NCBI GenBank assembly: GCA_013203785.1
Contig: JABMPJ010000091.1
Coordinates: forward strand, 1 to 36,536
Length of the DNA stretch: 36,536 nt
Reading direction: 5' to 3'
Source: Lentisphaerota bacterium
GTDB taxonomy: Bacteria > Verrucomicrobiota > Kiritimatiellia > UBA8416 > JABMPJ01
The notes under the pieces are model-generated. The model ran no database searches. It worked only from the letters and a program-made list of their open reading frames with translations, and had not been told where the DNA came from. Positions 1 through 8,631 of the stretch are shown here, one piece after another. The position numbers and the translations under genes are program-made. Numbering within the stretch: the first letter of the stretch is position 1; the number at the start of each line of letters is the position of its first letter.

Positions 1-24
1 CCGAATGAGATTACGTTCCGTCTT

Positions 25-97
25 GGTCACGCGTCTGTAAGCCAATGTCTCCTCCATGTGTTCGTAGCACACGAAGAACATAACTTACCGCGTGACC
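25..97. repeat. 9-bp inverted repeat with inner hairpin
   Basis: GGTCACGCG at 25-33 is the exact reverse complement of CGCGTGACC at 89-97. Between the arms, TTCGT (61-65) and ACGAA (71-75) form a second small hairpin. No function is known; it may be part of a larger repeat cut by the window edge. Confidence 0.45.
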
Positions 98-146
98 TTC
101 TTCATTCCTCAAGTGTTGCGCTGGCTACTCGCGCGCGGGCAACCTT

Positions 147-239
147 GAACAAGGAACTCCCAACTCCCAAGTGGGCGAGTCCAGAGAATGGGCTGTGCAA
201 GCGCGCACCATTCGCGACCCTCGCCCTCCCTCCTTGTTC
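147..239. repeat. Inverted repeat related to the mfd-rpoN palindrome
   Basis: GAACAAGGA at 147-155 is the exact reverse complement of TCCTTGTTC at 231-239. TTGGATATTCCTT follows just after at 242-254. The same AACAAGGAA and TTCCTTGTT words form the core of the large palindrome at 17549-17692, so this may be a diverged copy of that element. Confidence 0.4.
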
Positions 240-262
240 GGTTGGATATTCCTTCCGAAGCC

Positions 263-283
263 ATTCACTGTGCTACAGTGAAT
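263..283. terminator. Perfect 9-bp hairpin after the secreted-protein gene
   Basis: ATTCACTGT (263-271) and ACAGTGAAT (275-283) form a perfect stem with a 3-nt loop, starting about 35 nt past the stop of the leftward gene that ends at 319. The position suits a transcript end or an mRNA-stabilising hairpin. There is no U-run on the minus-strand side, so it is not a classical intrinsic terminator. It could also be a protein-binding palindrome. Confidence 0.35.
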
Positions 284-318
284 CTGAAATTGCAGAAAAT
301 TCAGGACACCATCGGTCT

Positions 319-3300
319 TTACTCGGAATCCGAACCGTCGGGTGACGCCTTGCGCTCGACGAACTGTCCGTTCTGAATTCGGTAGAACGTGCTGTCGCCG
401 GCAGACAGGACCAGGTCCGCCGAGATGCCGCCGAAGATCGGGGTGTTGGCCGGTGAGTGGATCGATGTCGTGATCTCGTGGTCCGTCGGATTGTGCAATT
501 CAAGGAAGGGCGGGGCCCCTTCCGTCTGGCCGTCCACGACCAGCGTCAGCTTTACATCGCTATTATCGCAGACGAACACGTTGCCGACCCACATGGAGTT
601 GGCTCTGTCGATGGATTCCTGGAACCAGGCTGTGCCGTGTTCGTCGACCGGGACGTAACGGAACCAGGGACGTAGCGTGCTGTAGAGTGCGGCACAGCCA
701 TTGTCGAGCAACCCGTGAACGCGGATGGGCAGGTCTATCATCAACTCCTGAGGCCCCAGTGTGAAAGCAGCCTCGTTAGCGGTGCTGCGGGCCGTGAAGA
801 AGAACGTCGCGTCCTCAAGTGTGCCCACTGTCATCTCAACCGGGTACCCGTCATGGCCGCCGCCCATATTCATGGCCTTGACGGTGTGTTCCAACATGGC
901 ACTGCCCGCGATCTCATCGGCGAATGTGCCGACACCGAATCGATATTTGATGACGTCGCCAGCTTTGATCTGCTGACCATCGTAACCCAGGCCGCCGGTG
1001 AAGGTGACCCAGCCGGGCAGTGACGCCTGGTAGACGAAATTGGTCATATCGGCCGGCACGAGGACGCCGAAATACCCGACCGGAGTCGTCATGGTGGCCG
1101 CGTACCCGCCTGGGCGTATGCGGCCATGTCGTCGAATGCTCGTAGCCTTATTGCGCACGAGACCGACCTCCGTGGATCCGTCGGCCTCGGTGATGATAAA
1201 TAGCTCTCCGATCCGGCGGTCCAGATCGGTCGGAAACCGTTCCTCGACCAGGGCGATGGGCACTTGACCGCTGAGCGTGCAGTCCTTCTTGAATCGAATC
1301 TCGCCTTCGTGCCAGAGGATGGCGCCCTTGTAGTTCTTGCGGCCCTCGCGCACGCGGCGATGGTTCCCGGTCACATACATGTCGATCTTCTCCATGGGCG
1401 CGTAGAGCGTGTGCGTGCGGTCGAAGTATTCGTTCTCCATCACATCCCTGGGCACGGTGGCCATGGCGGGAGTGGGCCGTTTGTCGCTGCTGTACCGCTC
1501 GGCCAGCATCGTGGACCGCATGGTGGCGATCTGCATGTTGTGGCTGTTCACGCCCACGTCCATGCGCCACGCGGGCATGGCATCGAGTTGGACGTTATCG
1601 GGATATCGACCACCCGGCAGGCCCTTCATACCGATCATCTGGGAAAGCTGGATGTAGGAAGTCGGCACCCCCAGTGTCGTGCTCGAGGTGTCGTAGCCGC
1701 GTAGGGCGTACGAGCTCCCATTGCGGAATCCCTTTGCCGCATTGAAGAACTCGTTGCGGTCGGGGATCCAGCACATCTGCGTCGGGCCCAGGATGTTGTT
1801 GTTGTCACTGCAACGAAAGAGGTTGCCCTTGTAGCTGAAGACGAGGATGTCGTACGACACGGCGCGGCGCCCCTGGGTATCGGTGACCTCCAGGACGAGG
1901 TGGTGTTGCCGGTCGTGGACAAACTCAAACTCGCGCGTGAGTTCGCGGGCACCATGGCCGAGGAAACGGCGAACGGGGCCGTGGTCGTCGTCATGCACCT
2001 TGACCTCCTGAATGCCATCATCGGAACGCACGACAAAACGAACGCGCACCCGCTGTGCCCCACGCGTAAATTGCCAATTGTCTTCCATCTGCGAGTCAAT
2101 GGCGTCCCAGGAAGCGATAACGGGCCCCTGGCTGACGTATTGCCCGGCCGCGGCCGCCTTACCCCACGCGGCGGTACGGGTGTTGAGGGCTACTGTGGCC
2201 ATTTCGAGATTCCGCATGCCCATGAAACAGGTATCGGCGGCGGCGGCGACTTCGGCCGGCGCGTGGATGCGGGTGAAGGAGGATAGGGCCGCCCAGCGCA
2301 AGTCGCGCAGCCCGAAGAGGTAGTCCTCCATGTTGTCGGCAATCAGGCGAGTGCCCTCATAGACAAACGGCACGTAGTGGAAGAACCACCACAGGTTTTC
2401 GGCATGCGCGCCGTTGGCGCGGAGCTGATCGTAGTCCAGAAGCGCGCTGCCCGAGTACCGCGAGAATGCCGCGAAGGCGCCGTAGTTGTGTATGCGCTCG
2501 CCGTCCCACTGCACGTACGTCCCTGCCGTCTCTGTGATGGTGTCGCGCGGCCAGGCGATGGACTCGCCCCAGAACGCCCAGCGGTTGCCGATGCCATCGG
2601 TGAACTCGATGCCGGGGCAGGCATAGAAGTCGTTCGCGAGCGACGCGGCCGCACAATCGGCTTTGAGCCGGGCGAGCGTCTCTTTGCTGAGTTGCTCAAG
2701 AGGATCAGCGAACACGATGAACGACAGGCCGGCCGCGCGTGCAGCTGCTACGTACTCGGCCACGGTGCCCTTGCCATCCGTGTACGCGGTGTGAGCCCCG
2801 ACAATGCCGCGCACGTCGTTTGTTATTGGAGCTGTAAAGGTCTGTTGATCCCAGTCGACGTGCCTGGGGAACGACACCGGCGCATAGGGCGTGACCTTGT
2901 AGGTGCCGTAGCCTTCGATCCCCTCGGCCGGTTCAGCCAGCCAGTGGAAGGCATTCATGATCAGCTTCATGCTGTCACTGGACCGACCGGCGGCGGGATC
3001 GCCGTTTGTTTCGACCGTGTCCGGCCATAGCGGATTGCGGTGGTTCATGCCGAGGAAGAGGTGAGAAAGGGGGTAACACACGACGCGCCCCTTTCCGTAT
3101 TCACGGACCGCCACGATGGGCGGGGCGCTGGTGTATGTCCCCTCCGCGTTAAGGTCAATAGCGTTCTCGCCAGATGCCGTTGAGCGGTAACTGCGCGCGT
3201 CCGCTTCGCCCTGCACCACGACGGTCCACTCCGGGGAGTAGGCCATGGCTGCCACGCCAGGGTAGCGTGCCGAGCCGTGAAGCGGGAGATAGAGCGCTTT

Positions 3301-3939
3301 GACCCCCTGCGTGACCGGGTGCTCCTTGACGCTGGTCGTGAAGAAGAACGGTTCCTCGCTGACTGTTCGACCCTCGAATACACGTGTCTTGTCATAGACC
3401 CCTTCGTGCAGAATGGTCAGGCCGAGAGGTTTGTAGACGGCATTCCAGTACAGTTCATCTTCGGTATTGGCGTAGCGTGCCGATTGCGGCGCGATCAACA
3501 ACCCGCCGCCCTCGGAGACGTATCGGGCAAGGGCTCGCCCGACCACAGCCGCGCGTGCCTGGTAGTCCGCAGTGAAGGTCGGAATCCCCTCACTATGGTT
3601 GACCAGTTGGATGACATGAAAGCGTTTCATCGAGGCCAGCAACGCCTCTTCAGACGCATCGTTCTGACAGAAGACGCGTAGCTCTAACAACGCCGGCTGG
3701 ATGTCGTTCTCCTTGTAGACCGGCACCATCCGGTCGTATTGCAGGAATTCTGCGTTGTGCTTCTCGGCATCGTTGGTGGGCAAGCCCAGCATGACGGGCT
3801 CTGCACATGCGGTTGGCGCGGCAACAACCAGAGCGGCTATCCCTAAGGATGAGAGGACGGCGAGCCATCTTCTACGTGTGGGCTGACCAAACGCCGGACG
3901 CTGTGCATGCCGGCAATCCATGTTTTCATGATCGTTCAT
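319..3939 (-). CDS. Large secreted protein, GATase-like plus degenerate PHP-like region
   Basis: This is a 1206-residue exported protein of unknown function. The start at 3939 is chosen because AAAGGA lies about 10 nt upstream and a signal peptide follows directly (TRRRW, then a hydrophobic run, then cleavage after TACA near residue 46); the longer frame to 4023 lacks this support. Residues about 60-340 read like a class I glutamine amidotransferase or ThuA-like fold (VSEGGGLLIA, YGKGRVVCYP). Residues about 378-460 resemble a PHP domain (AHTAYTDGKGT, then VFADP, then PGIEF). G381 sits where the first metal His of the HxH motif should be, and P413 replaces the His of TDH. The last 600 or so residues look beta-rich and are not recognised. 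It is the last gene of a leftward set with the toroid-like and GH42-like genes, so a role in polysaccharide handling is inferred. Loss of metal ligands suggests a binding rather than a phosphoesterase role. Confidence 0.85.
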   Translation of the reverse strand: MNDHENMDCRHAQRPAFGQPTRRRWLAVLSSLGIAALVVAAPTACAEPVMLGLPTNDAEKHNAEFLQYDRMVPVYKENDIQPALLELRVFCQNDASEEALLASMKRFHVIQLVNHSEGIPTFTADYQARAAVVGRALARYVSEGGGLLIAPQSARYANTEDELYWNAVYKPLGLTILHEGVYDKTRVFEGRTVSEEPFFFTTSVKEHPVTQGVKALYLPLHGSARYPGVAAMAYSPEWTVVVQGEADARSYRSTASGENAIDLNAEGTYTSAPPIVAVREYGKGRVVCYPLSHLFLGMNHRNPLWPDTVETNGDPAAGRSSDSMKLIMNAFHWLAEPAEGIEGYGTYKVTPYAPVSFPRHVDWDQQTFTAPITNDVRGIVGAHTAYTDGKGTVAEYVAAARAAGLSFIVFADPLEQLSKETLARLKADCAAASLANDFYACPGIEFTDGIGNRWAFWGESIAWPRDTITETAGTYVQWDGERIHNYGAFAAFSRYSGSALLDYDQLRANGAHAENLWWFFHYVPFVYEGTRLIADNMEDYLFGLRDLRWAALSSFTRIHAPAEVAAAADTCFMGMRNLEMATVALNTRTAAWGKAAAAGQYVSQGPVIASWDAIDSQMEDNWQFTRGAQRVRVRFVVRSDDGIQEVKVHDDDHGPVRRFLGHGARELTREFEFVHDRQHHLVLEVTDTQGRRAVSYDILVFSYKGNLFRCSDNNNILGPTQMCWIPDRNEFFNAAKGFRNGSSYALRGYDTSSTTLGVPTSYIQLSQMIGMKGLPGGRYPDNVQLDAMPAWRMDVGVNSHNMQIATMRSTMLAERYSSDKRPTPAMATVPRDVMENEYFDRTHTLYAPMEKIDMYVTGNHRRVREGRKNYKGAILWHEGEIRFKKDCTLSGQVPIALVEERFPTDLDRRIGELFIITEADGSTEVGLVRNKATSIRRHGRIRPGGYAATMTTPVGYFGVLVPADMTNFVYQASLPGWVTFTGGLGYDGQQIKAGDVIKYRFGVGTFADEIAGSAMLEHTVKAMNMGGGHDGYPVEMTVGTLEDATFFFTARSTANEAAFTLGPQELMIDLPIRVHGLLDNGCAALYSTLRPWFRYVPVDEHGTAWFQESIDRANSMWVGNVFVCDNSDVKLTLVVDGQTEGAPPFLELHNPTDHEITTSIHSPANTPIFGGISADLVLSAGDSTFYRIQNGQFVERKASPDGSDSE

Positions 3940-4029
3940 AGGTGATTTGTCCTTTCGTGAAGGGACTGCCGGGCGACCGGCGAACCCTTTCGTTGAGCTC
4001 TCTCTGTAGGAAGCTTCCCCCACAGAACC

Positions 4030-5970
4030 TTAACTGCTTTCTAGGAGGTCCGCACGGACGTCATAGAACGGTGAACCGATGAAATCAGGGTTGTAGTTTA
4101 AACGACGCTGCTTGACCCGATGCCCGTCCGGGAAGAGCGAGGTCAGTGTGGCGTCTAGTCCGGTGGCCGCCAGCTTCACGATCGACTCCACCTCACCGTC
4201 AATGGCCATGAATTTGATGGTGTCTGCCACGACGGAGTCCAGGATCTGAAGTTCGCCGTGCCGCCCGCAATAGCGACTGTTGCGGTACCCGGTCAGGGCA
4301 TACTCCCAGGTCGTGGCCTCGCACGACTCACGAAAGGCCTTAAACGATCCGCATTCCTCTTTGGCCGCTATCTCAAAACAGTATCCATAGACACACCATT
4401 GACGGAACGCTTGGTCCAGATGGACCGCTTTCCCTTCGATCAACGGCAATGATACCCGGAGATAGCCGTTCTTCGTCACGAGTTTCGGCTCGATGCGCTT
4501 GTCGCCGGCCAATCCCGCCATGCGCACACCGACATACACATCGCCAAAACGAATAAAGGTCCACTTGCCCTCAGCCACTGTCTCGTCGGGTTGCCGCAGG
4601 ACGGTGTTGAACAGGAGGTTGAACGTCAACGCATCGACCTCCTTGTCCAGCAGTGAGGGCGCAAAAGCGCCAAGCACCAGCGCGGAGCCGCGCTTCTGCA
4701 CAATGTGGTGGTGGCCGTGATCGTGGACGTTATCGATCTCCGTGGGTGGCAGCCCTTGATGCGACGCGAGATCGCCTTGATCCGGTTCGCCGTGCTGCAA
4801 CTGGTGCCACACCGCCACACGGTCCTTCCACGACTCGGGAGTGGCCGTGGGTGAGAGCACGGCACGCAACGACAGCATGTGGCCGGCGCAGCTCTGCGAC
4901 TGCGTGGCCAGAGCATAGTGTGGTTGATGCCACGCGCGGTTTTGGATGCCGCAGGCCCCGCTGAGTGAACCACGCGGACCACTGTCTGAGGTCGCGAGTA
5001 TCTCATAGGGGTAAACGCGGGGCGCGGCACAGAAATCAATAATGTCGGGCGACAGCGTGTCGAACGCTGGCACCATGATCTCCGTATACTGCGCAAGCGT
5101 GAACCCGTAACAGCGGCCATGCGGCCCATGGCCTTCGAACGCCTCCCAATGGCGTAGCGTTTCGATGGGATCGCAGCAAAGCGTGCTGCCTGTCAGATAC
5201 CACATGAGCGCATTCGCGACCGATAACCAGTCCTGCTTATCGGCCGTGTAGGCGCGATTTTGCGTGCCGCCCATGCCGCCGACATGTTGGTGCCAATGCC
5301 CGAAAATATCGAGTATGATGCGGTTGCAGCAGGCCGCCGCCATGTCCCGTGCTTCGGCGTTCGTGGAGCATTCCGCCACGTCGGCAAGCGCCACAAGGGT
5401 AATGGGTGTGTAAGTCGAGCTCGAGTGTTCGCTCAGCAGGCCGCGCCGCTGGAAGTGCGCGCACAGGCCCTCGAGCTTGAAGAGGCCGTGATCGGTGTAG
5501 TCTTTCCGGTCCAGTACATCGCCCGCCAGAATCAGGGCGCGCACGGCCATACTCGGCATGTTGTCGTTGTAGCCATGGAACACGTAGTCATTCGCGCCGC
5601 TGCTCGGCGACCGGCCTCCGTCCCTGTCCACGAGTTGTGACAGGTGATTCTCGGACCGCGCGACCAATTCGGGCGTCATATGCTCGCGCTCACGCACCAG
5701 GTGGGTGGCGATAACCGACGTCTGAAAGATGTCCCACTGGTCCCACTTGGGTGCGGCGGCGTAGACCGTGTTGGCGAAAGCACGGCTTTGCGCGTCCGGC
5801 CCCGAGATCAGGGCCGGATAGAGCCAGTATGAAATGCGCGAATCGTCCTCAGTCTCAGGCTGGTAGGTGCCATCGGGTCGAAACACACGGGTGGCGGTTT
5901 CACGGGCAAAGGTAAAGTACGCCTGCCTGCGTTGCTGCATCGCGTGGCGGTCGAAAGCGAATGCCGTCAT
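4030..5970 (-). CDS. Uncharacterised protein, probable alpha-toroid then beta domain
   Basis: This is a 646-residue protein without a signal peptide. ATG at 5970 has GGAA about 8 nt upstream. The first 380 or so residues look mainly helical, with aromatic and Gly/His-rich turns (GYNDNMPSMAV about 133-143; FGHWHQHVGGMGG about 223-235). This resembles the (alpha/alpha)6 toroids of heparinase-like lyases and unsaturated-glycan hydrolases. A histidine cluster HDHGHHH at 416-422 precedes a probable beta-rich C-terminal half, as in two-domain polysaccharide lyases where a His lies near the active site. The gene lies 54 bp after the GH42-like gene and about 90 bp before the secreted-protein gene, all leftward. 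Its family cannot be named with certainty; glycan lyase or hydrolase is a guess from architecture and context. Confidence 0.8.
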   Translation of the reverse strand: MTAFAFDRHAMQQRRQAYFTFARETATRVFRPDGTYQPETEDDSRISYWLYPALISGPDAQSRAFANTVYAAAPKWDQWDIFQTSVIATHLVREREHMTPELVARSENHLSQLVDRDGGRSPSSGANDYVFHGYNDNMPSMAVRALILAGDVLDRKDYTDHGLFKLEGLCAHFQRRGLLSEHSSSTYTPITLVALADVAECSTNAEARDMAAACCNRIILDIFGHWHQHVGGMGGTQNRAYTADKQDWLSVANALMWYLTGSTLCCDPIETLRHWEAFEGHGPHGRCYGFTLAQYTEIMVPAFDTLSPDIIDFCAAPRVYPYEILATSDSGPRGSLSGACGIQNRAWHQPHYALATQSQSCAGHMLSLRAVLSPTATPESWKDRVAVWHQLQHGEPDQGDLASHQGLPPTEIDNVHDHGHHHIVQKRGSALVLGAFAPSLLDKEVDALTFNLLFNTVLRQPDETVAEGKWTFIRFGDVYVGVRMAGLAGDKRIEPKLVTKNGYLRVSLPLIEGKAVHLDQAFRQWCVYGYCFEIAAKEECGSFKAFRESCEATTWEYALTGYRNSRYCGRHGELQILDSVVADTIKFMAIDGEVESIVKLAATGLDATLTSLFPDGHRVKQRRLNYNPDFIGSPFYDVRADLLESS

Positions 5971-6024
5971 AGGGTGTTTCCATCTGTGGGATGCTTCAGA
6001 ATGTAGAGAGCTAAGGCTGAGTCA

Positions 6025-8469
6025 TCACGGTATGGCGACTTTGGTTGAGTCCGTCATCCCACTGACGGCCTCGCGCACGGTCAGGGTCCACTCACCGGTC
6101 CGCTCGTTGATCGCCAGAGGCAGCGAGCCCTCCCATCGGCCATCCGTGGTGACGACGTTCATGGTATAGGGTTCGGCTTGATTGCCGTCGGGATCGCGCA
6201 CATCGAGATACAGTACGTGACGATCGGCCTGCGCGTCTTCGGCGGTGACCCGTACGCTGATGGCGAGATCTTCCCCGGGTCGGGCCGGTTTCGCCGCCAC
6301 ACTGACAGCGGCAATCTTGTAGGGCAACTGAGCCACCAGCGCCATACCGGAGACCTTGTCCTGCGACGAATCGACCACTTCGCCAGCGACCGTGGGCATC
6401 GCGGTCTGCGTGGCTTCGGTCGAGGCCAGATCAAGGGTCACGTGATCACCCGCGCCCAGGTATCGATTGCCCATGACCTCGTAGTAATGCCCCGGACTGT
6501 CGTAGGCCAAGGTGAGCCTGTCCGCCATCTCCTTCTCGCGCTTCATAATACCGGTGTAGCGGTTGCCGCGGTCGATGAAGTTGTTGACCGTGTATCCTTT
6601 CGATGCCATGGCGTCGTCGCTCTTGATGCGTACGCTTGGTAAGACGCCGGCCCGGTTCAGGGCGGCGGCGATCAGCGGGTAGACACTCTGACGGCCATGT
6701 TCCTTGGTGTCATAGCGGTTCAGCAGGAAACCCATGTAGAGCGTGTGCCCCTCACCGAATGCATTCCAGAAACACATCTGCGCCGTATCGCCAAACACGT
6801 ACTTACCGCAGGCACGCGCGGTGGTGGCCGTGACGTTCGGTTCATAATACTCCACCATGTACCAGTTGCCTGAACCGCTTTGCCGCTCGACCAGCTCCCG
6901 CGGCGGATTCAACAGGCCCACGGTAAAATCACCCGACTCGGAGATGGTTGTGAACGGCCCTTGGCGGCCAATCCCGAAGACGTCGTCGAGCTGACCGCTG
7001 TCGCCGAAGGTTCCATGTTCGTTGGCGACACCGGCGCCACAATCCGTAATGATCACACCACCCTTGCGCACCCATTCACGGATCGCTTCAGCGACATCGG
7101 TACGCATGCTTATGTCATAGACCAGCATCAGGGCCTTAAAGTCGTTCAAGCGCCCGTTCACGATCTGGCCCTCGGTAATGTAAGCTGGCGCGATGCCGTA
7201 ATCCCGGCAGATGGTGAGCATGGCATTCCCGCTGTCGTTCATTGGGCGCAGCATCCAGTGATTGCCGCGACCCTTACCTGCGGGGTCCATTTTTTGCCCC
7301 TGCATCCAGGCCATCTTGCTCGACCGCATGTTGGCGAGGATCGCCACGCCCTCGAACTGGCGCCGCGATTCGTTCAGCATGCGGCCCACGCCCTGCCTCA
7401 AGGGCCGCGTGGACTCCTCAATCCACCCTAAACGCGGATCCACCGCGCCCTGCGCTGTAAACCATAGCGTGTCGATGAACCAGCCGGTGAAGGTGGCGCC
7501 GGAGAGAACACCGCGCCATGGATCCGTGTAGTAGCCCGCCTTCTCACTCTCATACCCCATCCAGGTGCCGGCTTCGGCCTCGGGATTGAGCGAGGCACAC
7601 AACTCCCACATCGGCGTGCCAATGCCGTACGCCATATTGTTCATGTTGATTCCGCTATCGTACAGCAGCGGCACGTTGAGGCCGCCATAGGGGTTCAAAT
7701 ACCATTCATAGAGGCCAAAAATGCCCTCGAAGCCGGTCATCACGTGGCCCCGTGTCTCCTTCTGGATCAGCTCGACCATTTGCACGTCGTACTTGATCGC
7801 CGACTCACGCTCGACGAAGTTGCAGAGATCCATCCATGGGGCCCAGGTGCGCTCGCTCTTGATCACATCCACTGGGTCGGTCAGCGGTGTCACGTCATTG
7901 AAACTGGCGAAGTGGGTCGCCCACTCTGCATTGAGCGCGGCGATATCACCGTACTCGTTTTCGAGCCAGGCACGAAACAGGCCCATGGCTGTGTCGCCGA
8001 TTTCAGGAATGGTATACTTGCCGCGACGTTCATCGTGGAGATGAGCGGTCACAGGTCCATAGCGGCCCAGGCCCTTGTAATTCTCGCGTGCGAGCGCCAT
8101 GTTCGCTTCGATGGCTTCGGGGAACTGTGGCAGCTCTAGGTAGGGACTGCGTGGGCCGACGTTCGTCATGGCAATCCGCTGCCCGCCCCGTATCGGGTTT
8201 TCCGCGCTGCCGCCGAGTTTCTTGTAGTAGCCGTCACCGCCAAGCGAGACGCCAATGCCGCCCTGTCGCCGCAGGACGTTGCCGATATACTCACGCCAGC
8301 GGTCGCCGCGGTGCTGCGTGGGCCACAGCAAGTTGTAGTATTCACGTGCATAGGGATACATCGGTGTCCATACTTCCCGTACGGCGCGGGCAACGAGTTG
8401 CCCGTCATCGGCTCGCACATCGGCGATGAACGTTGTCAACAGCGAGAGGAAATCGGGATCGATCGTCAC
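6025..8469 (-). CDS. GH42-like protein, possibly 5'-truncated
   Basis: This resembles glycoside hydrolase family 42 (beta-galactosidase). The first half has a TIM-barrel-like segment with a putative acid at E147 (HLHDERRGK) and the typical FRAWLENEYG...LNAEW helix at about 165-179. The second half reads as the beta-galactosidase trimerisation or GATase-like domain (FKALMLVYDISM, REWVRKGGVIITDCGAG), followed by a beta-sandwich tail (LDVRDPDGNQ). The first strands of the barrel are not evident. The frame is open to 8787, but beyond about 8469 it reads like antisense (rich in R, A and V) to a coding-like remnant on the plus strand. The start is therefore uncertain: GTG at 8469 is used here, ATG 8613 and ATG 8361 are alternatives, and none has a good ribosome site. 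It heads the leftward sugar operon, so a role in glycan breakdown is likely if it is intact. Confidence 0.75.
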   Translation of the reverse strand: MTIDPDFLSLLTTFIADVRADDGQLVARAVREVWTPMYPYAREYYNLLWPTQHRGDRWREYIGNVLRRQGGIGVSLGGDGYYKKLGGSAENPIRGGQRIAMTNVGPRSPYLELPQFPEAIEANMALARENYKGLGRYGPVTAHLHDERRGKYTIPEIGDTAMGLFRAWLENEYGDIAALNAEWATHFASFNDVTPLTDPVDVIKSERTWAPWMDLCNFVERESAIKYDVQMVELIQKETRGHVMTGFEGIFGLYEWYLNPYGGLNVPLLYDSGINMNNMAYGIGTPMWELCASLNPEAEAGTWMGYESEKAGYYTDPWRGVLSGATFTGWFIDTLWFTAQGAVDPRLGWIEESTRPLRQGVGRMLNESRRQFEGVAILANMRSSKMAWMQGQKMDPAGKGRGNHWMLRPMNDSGNAMLTICRDYGIAPAYITEGQIVNGRLNDFKALMLVYDISMRTDVAEAIREWVRKGGVIITDCGAGVANEHGTFGDSGQLDDVFGIGRQGPFTTISESGDFTVGLLNPPRELVERQSGSGNWYMVEYYEPNVTATTARACGKYVFGDTAQMCFWNAFGEGHTLYMGFLLNRYDTKEHGRQSVYPLIAAALNRAGVLPSVRIKSDDAMASKGYTVNNFIDRGNRYTGIMKREKEMADRLTLAYDSPGHYYEVMGNRYLGAGDHVTLDLASTEATQTAMPTVAGEVVDSSQDKVSGMALVAQLPYKIAAVSVAAKPARPGEDLAISVRVTAEDAQADRHVLYLDVRDPDGNQAEPYTMNVVTTDGRWEGSLPLAINERTGEWTLTVREAVSGMTDSTKVAIP

Positions 8470-8592
8470 GACGGCGACCCGAGCGGCTACTGGGCTGACA
8501 ATCCGCGCCCGTCTACCGACCGCATTCCGGTGCGGCCGGAGGACGGCGATTTCTTCTCGATTCGCGACTACGTGTCGCTCGACGCCGACTGA
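8461..8592 (+). pseudogene. Possible 3' remnant of a gene upstream of the dehydrogenase
   Basis: One plus frame of about 40 codons ends at TGA 8590-8592, 39 bp before the dehydrogenase start. Its codons are strongly G/C-ending (34 of 40 counted from 8470) and the peptide looks natural (SGYWADNPRPS, PEDGDFFSIRDY, VSLDAD). Upstream of about 8461 the coding signal switches to the opposite strand (GH42-like gene). It could be the tail of a lost gene of the rightward operon. The protein family is not recognised. The alternative is that this is simply a shadow of a longer GH42-like N-terminus. Confidence 0.35.
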
Positions 8593-8631
8593 AATGTCAT
8601 CAATGATCACCATCTGCCGAAGGGGCACTCC

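Larger units (their letters stand above)
1..318. other. Gene-free left edge
   Basis: No convincing gene is seen here. The short open frames have no ribosome binding site and no recognisable protein character. The stretch lies downstream of the leftward secreted-protein gene that ends at 319. It holds several inverted repeats, listed separately, and fragments resembling the palindrome between mfd and rpoN, such as the CAAGGAA and TTGGATATTCCTT pieces. It may be a decayed repeat element or a 3' untranslated region. Confidence 0.6.

Noticed and set aside
58..376. Open frames of 95 and 62 codons at the left edge
   Set aside because: No ribosome site, atypical composition and overlap with inverted repeats.
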